DNA from: Brugia malayi
Lineage: Eukaryota; Nematoda; Chromadorea; Rhabditida; Onchocercidae
Assembly (NCBI RefSeq): GCF_000002995.4
Contig: NW_025062478.1
Span: 4,378,001 to 4,442,000 of the forward strand
DNA: 64,000 nt
Reading direction: 5' to 3'
Shown: one piece after another, positions 1-11,012 of the stretch
Layout of the letters: each line of letters starts with the position of its first letter
Numbering within the stretch: position 1 is the stretch's first letter
Made by a program: the position numbers and the translations under genes
Notes under the pieces: generated by a model
Databases searched by the model: none
What the model saw: only the letters and a program-made list of their open reading frames with translations
Told to the model about the DNA's origin: nothing

Positions 1-167
1 TTGAGACTAACTAAATCCATATTTAAACTCATTACTTTAAAGAATTAGTCTAAGATGTTAGTAACACTTCACAGACAGTTAGAAAACCAAAGTAAAAATT
101 AAAAACCAACTGGAAGCAAATTGGACCACATTGTAAGTGAAACTATTTTCATCACCTCCTTTCTCAC

Positions 168-1554
168 CAAATCCACTTCCTGCAATTCCAGCACATTTAT
201 ATCTGTGTTCATTTAAAGTATCATTTGCAATTAGAAATGAAGCACTTATACGCCTTGTATCATATCTCAGCGATTTACAAAAATTCCACATTATTATGGA
301 ACTGATCAAACATTCCACCCAGTGCACCGTTAATGAAGTTAATACGCACAACTTACTGACAAAAGATAAGATAATTGGAGAAAAAAAAAAAAAAAAAAAC
401 TTGCCACTGAATTGAAACAATTAATCAAGAATGTAATAATTTCGGACCGTTCCAATAATGTAACTTGTTCAGTGTTCAATACAAGATGCAATATTCGTCG
501 AAAAAAAACCGGAAACTGATTCGAACGTTCACTGATGCACTGAAATATTACACCTCAAACATAAGATTATTACGTTAAGGAGACTAGTATCACTGTCATT
601 TATCAACAACTGATAGTCAAAGGCTCAAAATAAAAAGAAAAAAAGAAAAAAAAAAAAAAGAACGAAAATATAACTCACACGCCAAACTGGAATCCTCTCT
701 CGAAATTTTGCGTTAAGCATAATTATGACGGACATAACGTAATTGTTGTTGGCCTCTTCTACAATAAAATTTGGCCAGAGATAACGCTCGAGATACTGAC
801 TGAAACGTAAGGTTTACGTCGACATCTTTTTTTCTTTAATTCATCTTAAATGGCAAAATCAAAAAAACAGAACGAAAAAAAGAAGGCAAAAAACAGGGAT
901 TTGTGCCGGAAACACCAACGACAAAACCATGAGTTTTTCTTTAAAGACAAGGAAAAGTCGTACATTCTTAAAGAATACGTCTCAATTTTTAACTAAAAGG
1001 TAAGAAGAACCTGAATTCCAATACGACGACTTTCTTTTGCATGAAAAGGTTTTGTAATAATTCATTTTTGTAAACCGCATCTACTAAATTTGGATCAAAT
1101 GGACGACTATGGAGCGAATATGGAGCCCAGTATTGTCGAGCTATCTAAAATTTAACAAAAAAAAAATCAGATTACTGTGTGGAGAAATGTGTGGAAAAAA
1201 CACCTACCGTAATAAGAGAAATCACTGGCTAAATTTTTGTTCGGTCTAGTTTATTGATTATTCACAATATGCCAGAATTATTCGTTATAGACAAATAATC
1301 AGTCATGGCTTACTACTACCACTAATAATATTTCACGTAAAACTAACAAGCAAAATTAACAGAGAATTAGGGAGAAAAGAAAGACTCTTTGTTCCTTAAT
1401 TAAGAACAGAGAGACATTATCTCATTAATGTAAAGAAAACTACAACTGATACATTCTATTACTAAGAATTAACTTAATCTTAATTAATCAAACTTGCCTC
1501 CATCAGGGGATCCACTTGGATAGCTTTTGTTGTCATAACACTTCCAACTGTCAT
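168..1554 (-). CDS. emb-4: Aquarius intron-binding spliceosomal helicase, N-terminal part (runs off left edge)
   Basis: Aquarius (AQR; EMB-4 in C. elegans) is an SF1-type RNA helicase that binds the intron upstream of the branch point in the spliceosome. Six coding exons read on the minus strand: 1498-1554, 1208-1228, 1011-1144, 679-799, 405-539 and 168-351 (last limit tentative), about 217 residues. Recognition rests on the N-terminal armadillo-like region: YWAPY then PFDPNLVDAVY, EFSQYLERYLWPNF, MSVIIMLNAKFRERIPVW and QFPVFFRRIL, all matching AQR in order. The fifth exon ends CFNSV, like human CFNSL. The helicase domain lies outside the window. The ATG at 1552-1554 follows a TTATAG acceptor by about 36 nt. 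Two introns (after exons 1 and 5) appear to start with GC instead of GT. The last exon is poorly conserved, so its end is uncertain. The family call is secure. Confidence 0.88.
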
Positions 1555-1643
1555 TTTTTTTTTGCATATGAAGTCAGTATATCATATGCCTATAAAATAT
1601 TACTAATTTCAGGTGGCTTTTCGTCAACAATATTTGAAAAATT

Positions 1644-1803
1644 GCTTTGTACGTATCTTTGAGATTGTGAATATTTAATTTAGTAGAACTCAATCATCCA
1701 TTCATCCTTTCCTCACTGACAAATTTCACAGCTCGATAATATTTTAAAATCTGCTTTGTACGTATCCCTACGGACTGCGACATTAAACCCGAGAGAACTC
1801 AAT
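1644..1803. repeat. Imperfect direct repeat upstream of emb-4
   Basis: Two copies of an approximately 50 bp unit start at 1644 and 1753 (period 109). Both begin GCTTTGTACGTATC and end AGAACTCAAT. Between these blocks the copies differ mainly by C/T and G/A changes, the second being the more GC-rich. It lies just upstream of the emb-4 start, so it could be promoter sequence or a decaying duplication; no function is visible. Confidence 0.6.
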
Positions 1804-4800
1804 GAATACCAGCTATCCAGGAAACCCGCTCATCTGCACCCCCCGATCGGAAATTTTATGACTCTTTGCCCCTGCATTTCTGACCGAGCAAATTAATATG
1901 ACTGTACCCTCATCACACTACATGATAATTCTACATTTCGAAGATTTCTTTTTTTCTTCGACATTCACTACTCTCAATTACTGCTATCAATAGCAAACAC
2001 ACAGTTCGCACAGTCTTTCCATTCTATCTTAATCCATTTACTCCCACACTCTTCCTATCTTTCTCCATGTTTCTCATTCACTGTCCTCACACTATTTCTA
2101 TAACTAGACAGTCTTCTGCTTCTCTCCGAAATTCACAGTAACAAACATGGCCGTATTCATGTGATCGGAATGCAACAATACATCCCAGTGATGCGGGAAA
2201 TTTGATATGAACTGAGTTGTAGCAGCTGTTTTGAATGTTATTATGCTCTGTTAGAGTAACATTTCTTGAAAAGATAATTTCACCTTTTTTGCAGTGTACT
2301 TTTGTTAGTCATTTAACAAACAATTCATTATTATTATGACTTCTATGAAGCATTTATTTTAATTTAATTTTCAAAAATTTTCGCACTACTCATAATATTC
2401 TCAAACGCATTAATAAGGTACCTTAAATCATACTTTTGTATAACTCTTAAATTGAAAAGCAAAGGGAATTGAAAGTTAAGAAATCTCAATACTGTGAAGA
2501 TAAATTTGTTAATGCCAAATTTTTTTTTCAACAAATTCACTATTTTAGAGAAGAATATTTGGCGAAAATTATAAATTAAATGCTTGCTTCATATTTTGTC
2601 GAATTATAACAACTTTCACACTTACTTAACTTTGGTTTTGTCTTGTTTTTCGACTTTTGAAAATAATTTGAATTAATGGAAAAAGATTGTAGTGAATGAG
2701 GAACGTAAGATAGATTTTTTAAAATTAATTGCATTTGAATTCTTTTCTCAAATCATACAAAGTTAGCTCTAAAAACTTTATGAATTCGAGAACTCATGTG
2801 CAGAATCGTCATTAAAATTTCACGTAAAAAAAGGAAAAAAAAATCAGTTGATTAATTGGGAGAAAATGAATAAATTCGAACATGAACCAAATTTTCATTT
2901 CTACATGCTAAAATTTAATTTTCAAATTTGAATTCTTTTTGATAATCTAATAATAGTCTTATTTTAGCATAAAGTAAAAATACTTTAGCAATGTTATTCG
3001 ATGTTTATAACAAATTATCTTGATGCATCATCATTACATCCACTAATATTTATACCTTATAAATCTTTAGCAACTGATACTTATAGTAATAACTGCAATA
3101 AAAACAAGCAATCAATTAAATGAACAATCGTACTGCTTGAATATAAATACTTTTTGCATGAAAAAATTGTGGGACAAATGGCTAAATGAAAAAGATTGAG
3201 TCTTACTTCATGTTTAAGTCTTACTTCAAGATATTCAAATCATCAACGTTACGTGTGGAACATATGAATAAATTTACAATCCTTAGTGATATTTTCATTG
3301 CTGGAACTAAAATTTTGAGGAATTTTTTAAAATAAATATATAATTTACTTATCACTCTTTATTTGGTGATTACTAAAGTAAATCGGTAGTGCCATTCTTT
3401 TATACCTGTGCAATTAGATGTAAATGTTTTTTTGTATAATTTCAGGAAACAAAAAGTGATAATAGGTTTAACTGAATTTCAATTATCTGTCTTTGATGAA
3501 ATGTATGAATGGAAGTGTACAATTAATTTTGAACGATAACAAACATAGGATCGCATTATTAGTTCAAAAAGAAAATAACGCTTGTTTGGAAATCTATTTG
3601 CACAATAGTTTGCGAATCTCTTTATTTGGTTAAGTTAAAAATTTCAGGAATTTTTTAATTTTTATTTCATAAATCTTTTTCTGTATTTTAGCATTATTGG
3701 CTGAATCTAAAATATTACAAGAATTTGTCCCATTTTTTGTTTATCCTTATTGAATTTTAATAATGGTCAAGAAATTGTCATCGATAATATCCTTTCTCTA
3801 GATGATTTATGTTCAATTCTGCTGAAAAAATCAATCATATTAAATGCTTGTCAAATATTTCTCAAATAACTCAAATATGCTAGAGTAAATAAAATACAAA
3901 AGTTATTATCAAACTTATCAGAATTTGTTTTAAAATTTTATCAATAAATTTCTCTAAATCATTTTAAATATTATCGATAACTATTGTTTGCTTTTTTGTA
4001 TGGCTGCATTTCATACCTCTCTTTTGCATCCAAATCTTTTTCATTTATCATTTCATTAATCATCAAGCTAAAAAAGCTTAATTAACTTCACTCAAAACGT
4101 TAGTCTCGAAACAGACTATAATTTCGCTTTATGCAAATGATATGATTGCAATGATTAACATCTGCGCTTCAGCAAAAATTAAGCCTTTTATTTTCACAAC
4201 CACTGCTTTATTATCTCAATGTGATTATTAAAAATAAATGTAAAGTATTTTTAAAGAGATTAGTCAGGAAGGCGTAAAATTGATAATAAATTGTCCATTT
4301 CTATTATTAAATCTATTATTAAATAATTTAAAAATAAAATTCCATTTATTTTTGAATATATTAAAAAGATAAAATGAAAATTATAATTTTCAAATTCCAA
4401 CTAGAGATTAACTTTGTTGAGCAATTAATTTTTACCTAGCATTTTCTTTTTTTTTTCCCTCTCTCTCTCTCTCTCTTTCTCTAAACAATTCCATTTTCCT
4501 TGAAATATATTTTACTTTTCTTTCTCTTTTAATTATTATTATTCAACTTAAAAAAAATGATCATTTGTCTTGTTTCATTTCTTGTTTACACTTACTTACT
4601 TTGTTTTCGTTTCATTTCTTTTTTCTTTTTTTCAGGAAAAAAATCAAAATTCAAAATAAATTTGAAAATTTTTCAAATGCACTCTAAAACTATGCATTTT
4701 TTTAAAATTAAATCCTTTATCCTTTACAAAATTAAATCATTAAAATCATGAGCAATTGAAATAACTTTTTCTTATTTCTCTTGCATAGACTATGAATAAT

Positions 4801-5719
4801 AATATTTTTACTTACAAATTATTAAATGTTAAGAAAAAAAAAAAAAAACTATCTCTTTGTTTAAAGGTGTTTTAAAAAAAAAGAAAAAAAAAAACTGCCA
4901 CTTCGTTTTTTTAGTGAATTTTTTTCTTTTTCTTTTGTTTTTTTTCAATGCTCAATTTCTTTCATTTTCTATTATTTTAAATTTTATTATATTCAATGAA
5001 AATTTCTGCATCCATTCATTTACATTTCCCATAAACCATTAAATTTTATGATAATAATCCAATGCCATTAATTCCTTCTTCTCATCTCAAATAATATATT
5101 ACCATTCATTACAATCATTACTGCTCATATATATATATATATATATAACTTTACTATATATATAACTTTACACATTTATTATTTTATAAAATAACAAAGA
5201 ATAAAATGTTATCGTTCAAATTTCAAATGTAATCTATTTTCATTTTAAACGATTTTTGGAGAAATTGATTAAGAATGTATTAAATTATATCGTTAATTGT
5301 AAAATTAAATATAATTAAGCAGTTGCATCGTTAATTATATAATCTTTAAAAATTTTCACAAGTTAATATCACTGATATTTCATCTTTTCGATTCATCGAT
5401 TTAGTTCCTGTCAGTACCATTCGTTGACGTACGTCTTCCACATCTTATCACCGAAATGATCAATAGCTTTTTAAAAAAAAAGATTTCACTTTTTTTTAAA
5501 AATCTCAACTGCAATATCTTATTTTTCAATAAAATGGGCGCGAAATTATATTGCTAACATTTTGTGTTCTTAATTTTACACAAACTTTCAATTCATTTAT
5601 TACTATTTTACCTATACATAGTATTATCTCTTCGATGCGTCATATTAAAAAATAATTAAAATGCCACTATTAAAGCTATGATTATTCATCTAAATGAAAT
5701 GCATTATTTATGAAAAATT
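1804..5719. other. Intergenic spacer between divergent emb-4 and the insulin-like gene
   Basis: This is AT-rich sequence with poly-A/T tracts, a (CT)n tract near 4457-4485 and an (AT)n tract near 5129-5165. A somewhat more GC- and pyrimidine-rich patch lies at about 1750-2130. No frame here shows protein-like composition together with usable splice sites on either strand. Because emb-4 and the insulin gene diverge, it must hold both promoters. Confidence 0.6.
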
Positions 5720-5737
5720 CAAATCCTAATTTTACAG
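5720..5737 (+). promoter_or_regulatory. Splice acceptor preceding the insulin-like coding exon
   Basis: The string CCTAATTTTACAG ends at 5737: a branch-point-like CTAAT followed by a TTTACAG acceptor. It sits 32 nt before the preferred ATG at 5770. It could accept a spliced leader or an upstream 5'UTR exon. Either way it removes the in-frame upstream ATG at 5710 from the mature message, which decides the start. Confidence 0.5.
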
Positions 5738-5769
5738 TAGATAACGTGGACATTACATGCATAAATAAG

Positions 5770-6512
5770 ATGGAATGTCCATCTATGTTTATCACCGTCT
5801 TATTATTCGGCATTGTTGCAATACAATGGTCTAAGGTAGCATCACTCTCGACAGGTATTTGCATCGATCGGATATCATCACTTATTACATTGGCTTGTAA
5901 TGGATGTTTACGATTTGCTATATCATCAGACTATAGTGAGTACTAGACAGTAATTTTCTATTTGTTTTTGTTTAATTTTTAAAGATTCAAAAATTGTTCA
6001 ATTATCATTGACTAATTAATTATTAATAGGTTAAAAACAGTGGCGTTATTTAAAAATTAATTCTACTAACTATGTTGACAATTTTTTCAAAAATTTTGAA
6101 ATAATTATGTAAATATTTTTGTATAATTTACTTTCTTCTTTGTTATTTTTCAAATTTTAAAAATTAATTTCTATTTATTTATATTCTAGAATTCAAACTA
6201 TTTCAAGATCTATTACTTAAACTGTTTTGCTTTTTTTATTCGATTGGACTGCTTCTTGAGTGATATTCTGTTATGATACAACATTTGGTGCAATTCCTTA
6301 CTTTTGATTTGAACTTTACTTAAGTTATTGCAAAGTTATATTCTTTCTTCTCGTGAATTATAATTTTTTTTTATTGTATAACTTAAAATTTTCAAGTTTT
6401 AGGTAATGGAATACATATGGATGGAAAGAAACTATTACAGAACATAGCAGAGGAATGTTGCTATAAGAGATGTTCTATGCCATACTTTCGATCATTATGT
6501 TGCAATACCTGA
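5770..6512 (+). CDS. Insulin-like peptide precursor, eight-cysteine (beta-class-like), two exons
   Basis: A secreted hormone of the insulin/relaxin family, predicted to signal through the DAF-2 receptor pathway. Exon 1 is 5770-5935 and exon 2 is 6403-6512; donor GTGAGT, acceptor GTTTTAG, and the phase joins cleanly to give 91 residues. Residues 1-25 form a signal peptide with hydrophobic core FITVLLFGIVAIQW. The B chain shows C-x11-C-x2-C (first Cys in GICIDR, then ACNGC). A KK dibasic pair follows. The A chain, ending at the stop, shows CC-x3-C-x8-CC (ECCYKRC then SLCCNT). Eight cysteines fit the four-disulfide beta type of C. elegans insulins. No long C peptide is present. The start is chosen because an acceptor lies at 5737; the ATG at 5785 would give 86 residues. 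The gene is short, split and AT-rich, so it could easily be missed. Which ins gene it matches cannot be told from sequence alone. Confidence 0.85.
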
Positions 6513-8022
6513 ATTCATTAATTTTTTTTTCTTCCTCTCTCTTTCTCTCTCTCTGCCCACCCCTTCCTTTTTCTCATTGTTTTTCTGCTTCAGTTTCAAT
6601 TCTTAATTTTTCTTTCCCTGTTATTTCTCATTAACAAATTAACTTATTAGTATTCTCATTTTTATATCAATGACATTTAACGTAATTAGCATGATGATGA
6701 TAATGATGATGATGATGCATCGATATGGAATGTTTATATGGAATGAACGGCTTCGATGATCTTTCGATGCTTATTCAATTATTGGCCACTTTTTTGCATC
6801 TTTTGAAATGTTAAAACAAAAAAAAAGAAAAAATTAGGATAAAGATCCTTCATCGATCAAAAATTTTCATTCATTAATTTATCATTGCTTTGAATTTTTC
6901 AAAATAATCGTTATCAAATAAAAACTTATGCTTACTATCTCATCCTAAATATGCCTAATTTTTAACTTTAAAAAAGGTAAAAAAATCCATTTACTAGCAA
7001 AAAAAAAAAAAAAGAAAATTCTTGAGGGAAATATTCTTCTATCTTTTATCATATTCTTTTATGCAGGATTTTTTTCTAACGCACTCAGTATGGCCCATAC
7101 GACAAAATATTATACTCAAAGAGAATATCCAAGGATTATTCGAAGAGAATGATCTATTTGATTAATTGGCAAGGAATATTATTCATAATAAATTGACATT
7201 TATCATAGGTGATAACTAGATAAGCACGCTATTTGTATCAGTGTATGACATACCACTCATATTTTGTGAAAATTTTCACATATTAACAAAATACCCGATC
7301 TCTGAAGGAATGCATTCTTGAGATAGTTACTCTTTAAAAATTTTCAAATAATATCCATAGCACCTGGTATTTAATTTTAGCTTTTAATCCTTTTTAAAAT
7401 ATTCTAAATTTTTTTTTTTTTTTTTTGCTGCTCAATAGGAAGTTTATAACGACAACTATAAACCATTGGACAAGATAAGATGGTGTAAAAATGATTAAAT
7501 AAAGAGGAAACGTTCCTTTTTTTTTTTTTGTTGAATGATTTACAAAGCTTTAATCATAGCAATCCTCATAAAAAAAATTTTCGGTAATATGTTACCGAAA
7601 AGCTACTAACAATAATCATATATCATTTCCAGCAAGTAAATCCTAAATACAATAGAAATTGTTGATTTATGATAAACCAAACTGAGATTTTAAAAAGAAG
7701 GAAAAAAGATGTTGCTGTAATATCAATCAAAACAGAATAAAACAAAACAAAACAAAACAGATAAACAATAGTTAGTTCACAATTATTTCTTTAATTTTTA
7801 CATAAACTTTCCGCAAAATGCTTCAATTTAACCATTTCATCTTCTTTGCGACATTTAAAAATGCTTAATTAAACTAATTTTTGGTATGAAATGTTTTTTT
7901 TTTCTTTTTGCATCACATATACCAATGAATAATTTCTGAAAAATTTTCAAACAATTCCCATTTAGAAAATGAATGAAAACTTAATATAATCTTTTATTTT
8001 TTGCTTGTCTATTTTTTTCTTC
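6513..8022. other. Spacer between convergent insulin-like and tmem-231 genes
   Basis: This is 3' flanking sequence of two convergent genes. Visible elements are a pyrimidine/(CT)n tract at about 6521-6600, a (GAT)n-like run at about 6690-6717, a possible AATAAA for the insulin gene at 6917-6922, and an (AAAAC)n run at about 7737-7762. No coding frame was recognised. Confidence 0.55.
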
Positions 8023-8028
8023 TTTATT
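8023..8028 (-). promoter_or_regulatory. Polyadenylation signal of tmem-231
   Basis: TTTATT on the plus strand reads AATAAA on the minus strand, 22-27 nt past the tmem-231 stop codon at 8050-8052. A second copy lies at 7993-7998. The distance implies a very short 3'UTR. Confidence 0.5.
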
Positions 8029-8049
8029 ATCATTGTTGCTCATTGTCAT

Positions 8050-10845
8050 TTACCTTTGCAATTCATTCAAATGATTTGGTCGCACAATGATCGTACTGAG
8101 GAGATGATTTTCAAACAAAAATTGTCGTAATTTATTAATGAAATAATGAATGATAATGAAACATGCAAAATACTGAATCCATGCCCATTTCAAGAGTTCC
8201 AGAAGACCTGTTCGATAAAGCAGTTGTTGTTCAACAATCCGTATCGATAGATGTAGTACGAAGTTATTGTTGTCAGCTCGCTTAGGCATCCATGCAATTG
8301 ATTTTCTTAAAAACACATAAGAAACGAAACTAAATTCGTAAGAAAAAAATAAAAACTTTTCAATTACTAATTACATAAGCCTTTCGCAAGCTCTTTGAAA
8401 TTTTGCTAATTAGAACCACTAATTACATCACAATTTTAACCACTGTGGTTACTTCTCTTATTCAAATCGCATCTTCTCCTTCAATTATTGTCAATTACTA
8501 CATTGTTTGCAACTTTCCTATTATTATTATTATTTATTATTTAAAGTTTTCGTAATTAAAAAAGAAATATGGAATTAAGCAACAACTAATTTAATATAGT
8601 ACTTGATGTTCAAAGTGTAACAGCAGTAAATGCAATGAAAAGACTTTAGAAAAGATTCCGAAAACTAGATATGAAAAATTAACTATACGATCTCATTAAA
8701 AATCTTACCTATCTGTACTTCTAAATTATTGCAAGCTAAATATAAGTACATTATAATGATCGCATTATTTAAGAAAACAAAGGAAAAAAATAAAGGATTT
8801 TATGCACAACTTTTACATGTTGGCATCCAGTGATACTTTACTATTTTAAATTGGAGATTCACCTTATCTATCAATTTTGAGTAATAATAGATATATTTGT
8901 ACTAAAAGATTAGGCTCTCCCCCCGCAGTAAAAAAAATCCGGAACGCAAACATATTAATAAAAGTGAGAGGATGCTAGAAATTTATAATGAATGATGAAA
9001 AGATAATAATGCTTTATTTAATGGAAAAGAATAAGCAAAGTGAATGCACAGAATTGATAACTGCATCAAACGAATTTAAGTTTAGCTAACCTAAAAAGAA
9101 CTTATTTTCATATTAACAACCTTATAATGAGATAGACGAAAAGAAAATGCAAAACAAAATTAGGAAAAAATTATAAGCAAAAAATCTTTTGAAACAATTT
9201 ACCTTCTCAAAGTTGTTGTGAAATTTCGAAAAGAATTACGTAAGAGAATTGTGGTAGGATTATACTGTGCTAAATCTAAACTTGATTCATTGATCAATGC
9301 TCCTCCATGATCTGGGTCTCGGCCACTACTCCAAAGTGGAGCCGCTTGATCTAACCAAAGATCACCAGAAACTGTTAATGATGACGATTCAGTTGCATGA
9401 TCCAAATCATCAAGAACTGCAGTTTCCATCTGTAATTTTTTTAAAGAAACTTTTGAAACTTCCTTAATTTTAAATCAAATTTGTAAAAAACACTTTATGC
9501 CTTTTCAAATGCTAGAGGAATGAATATTTCGAAAGCTGGGCTCAATTTTTATTATATGATGATTAAAAAATGACTATTTTAAGAAACTTTTCCATAGATT
9601 TTTGCATAAAAAGGCTTTAATTTTAACTGCTAAGGAAACTAAAGCATATTTATCTTGAAAAACTGTTTATGAAGCAAAGAAAATATATACCGAAAAGCGT
9701 GACCTTTCATCAAGTTGATAATCAAATAAAAACATGTAAAAAACTCCAAAAACTTCATCTTTTCTTTCAATAGGAAATGTGACATTTAATTCAATCTAAA
9801 AAAAATTAAAATCAAAAGAATGGAATGACAAGGTAAGTTATTCTTAACAATTATGAGCAATGCTCAATTCAAAACAAAACTTTTCTGATATCTGATTTAT
9901 GTAAGTAAGAAGAATAATAAATAAATTTTATATTTTTGTACTGTTAGAAAAACTATTTTGTATAAAAGTGAACTCGAATTTACCAAATCAGGTTTTCCAT
10001 CATCATTAAAATCACTTTCATACTCTTCGATTACTGCTATCCGTATATGTGTTTCTTCAGCATGGTTAAGCAGTGGATATGAACTCCACACGTAGTAATT
10101 ATTTGGTGCTTTTCCTTTCAGTAATATGATAAATCGTTGTTTGTAATAAACTGCTGCTTGCTCTCGATATTCGCTGAATTTTTTCCAAAAACCCTGAAAT
10201 TAATCGATAAACTACAGATTCATCCATCTTTGCATAAATTCTGGGAATCATAAAGTGTTAAGGATTTTTGATTAAAAATTTTGAAAAGATTAATAAATAT
10301 TAAAACACAATAAACACCCATAATACTAAATGAATAACTTCGAGAAATCTTAATTTTGCTCACTGATTCCAAACAATTAGGATGACAAAGTAATTAATAA
10401 TAAAATTATCCTTTCCCGAGCAACCAATATCTTAAATTATTCGAAAAATAAAAATCACTTGTGCCGTGAATGCAACGAATAGTGTGAACAATAATGTGAA
10501 TATAGAAAGGGTAACGCTACAACAATATGCTGTTGTGTATTTTGAAGCTTTGTATTTCCATGTACAAGGCTGAAAAATTAATAATTACTGAGAAATTTTT
10601 TAAAATTCGCATTTCTAAGCTATTTTGTTAAAGCAAGTTAATTTAATTTATTAATTCAAAATAATTTAAATAATTTAAAATGTTTAAGTAGTTGCGCACA
10701 GGTAAACTATTACAAATACACTGCCAGCAAATGTGGAGAAATCTAAGTATACATACATAAGTATATGCTGACAGTCTTTGGTTCTAAAATAAATTTAAAA
10801 AAATTAAATTAAATTAACCTTCTCATATAGTATTTTGTATTTCAT
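8050..10845 (-). CDS. tmem-231: Transmembrane protein 231, ciliary transition-zone (MKS module) component
   Basis: TMEM231 is part of the MKS complex at the ciliary transition zone, which limits diffusion of membrane proteins into cilia. Six coding exons: 10819-10845, 10459-10569, 9984-10193, 9691-9795, 9203-9429 and 8050-8305. All phases agree, giving 311 residues against 316 in human. Diagnostic stretches are the N-terminal LYE motif, a first membrane helix (about residues 26-45), GFWKKFSEYREQ, VWSSYPLLNH followed by DFNDDGKPDL (human has STFPAFN and RNQDGKTDM), SGDLWLDQ, and near the C terminus LELLKWAWIQYFACF with FLFENHLLSTI (human FAWVQY and VFQNQVVTTI), which is the second helix. The 27-nt first exon was placed by the LYE motif and phase and is the least certain part. 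In nematodes such genes act only in ciliated sensory neurons; no X-box was confirmed here. Confidence 0.9.
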
Positions 10846-10992
10846 TTATTTGACAGGAGTTGAGACGTACTTTTCGATATAACGTTTTGAAATGTTAACA
10901 CTAGCAATGAAAACACAAATCCAAGATATGGAAGCAACGATAAATAAGAGCCAATTAACGATGCGGAAAGTTTGTTTTTTACTATATACCAT
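10846..10992 (-). CDS. Candidate 48-residue single-pass membrane peptide (upstream ORF of tmem-231)
   Basis: An ATG at 10990-10992 lies 8 nt after a TTCTAG acceptor and opens 48 codons. The predicted product has a hydrophobic run (NWLLFIVASISWICVFIASV) and a lysine-rich tail. Its TAA directly abuts the tmem-231 ATG, so on a shared transcript the two would be read one after the other. No family is recognised. The +1 frame is also hydrophobic, which warns that T-rich sequence alone may produce this pattern. It could be a regulatory uORF, a microprotein, or plain 5'UTR. Confidence 0.25.
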   Translation of the reverse strand: MVYSKKQTFRIVNWLLFIVASISWICVFIASVNISKRYIEKYVSTPVK

Positions 10993-11000
10993 CAATTCTT

Positions 11001-11012
11001 CTAGAAGTGCAA
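11001..11012 (-). promoter_or_regulatory. Splice or trans-splice acceptor upstream of tmem-231
   Basis: On the minus strand the sequence reads TTGCACTTCTAG followed by AAGAATTGATG. It is the nearest good acceptor upstream of the tmem-231 start, and no partner exon is evident. That would fit spliced-leader addition, but this is inferred from consensus only. Confidence 0.35.

Noticed and set aside
79..420. Minus-strand 113-residue open frame ending in a hydrophobic tail that looks like a GPI-anchor signal
   Set aside because: Its upper part falls in the emb-4 splice pattern and a strong GTGAGA donor occurs inside it at 167/166; the hydrophobic tail would be intron.
4557..5042. Two plus-strand frames of 60-65 residues
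   Set aside because: Phenylalanine/lysine low-complexity products of T- and A-rich tracts, with no splice or start context.
5710..5946. 78-residue plus-strand frame starting at an upstream ATG and reading to TAG
   Set aside because: The ATG at 5710 precedes a good splice acceptor at 5737, and the reading past 5935 runs through a GTGAGT donor; the insulin model explains the segment better.
9199..9429. Apparent stand-alone 76-residue protein starting MET
   Set aside because: It is an internal tmem-231 exon; the ATG directly follows a TTACAG acceptor and both neighbours join in phase.
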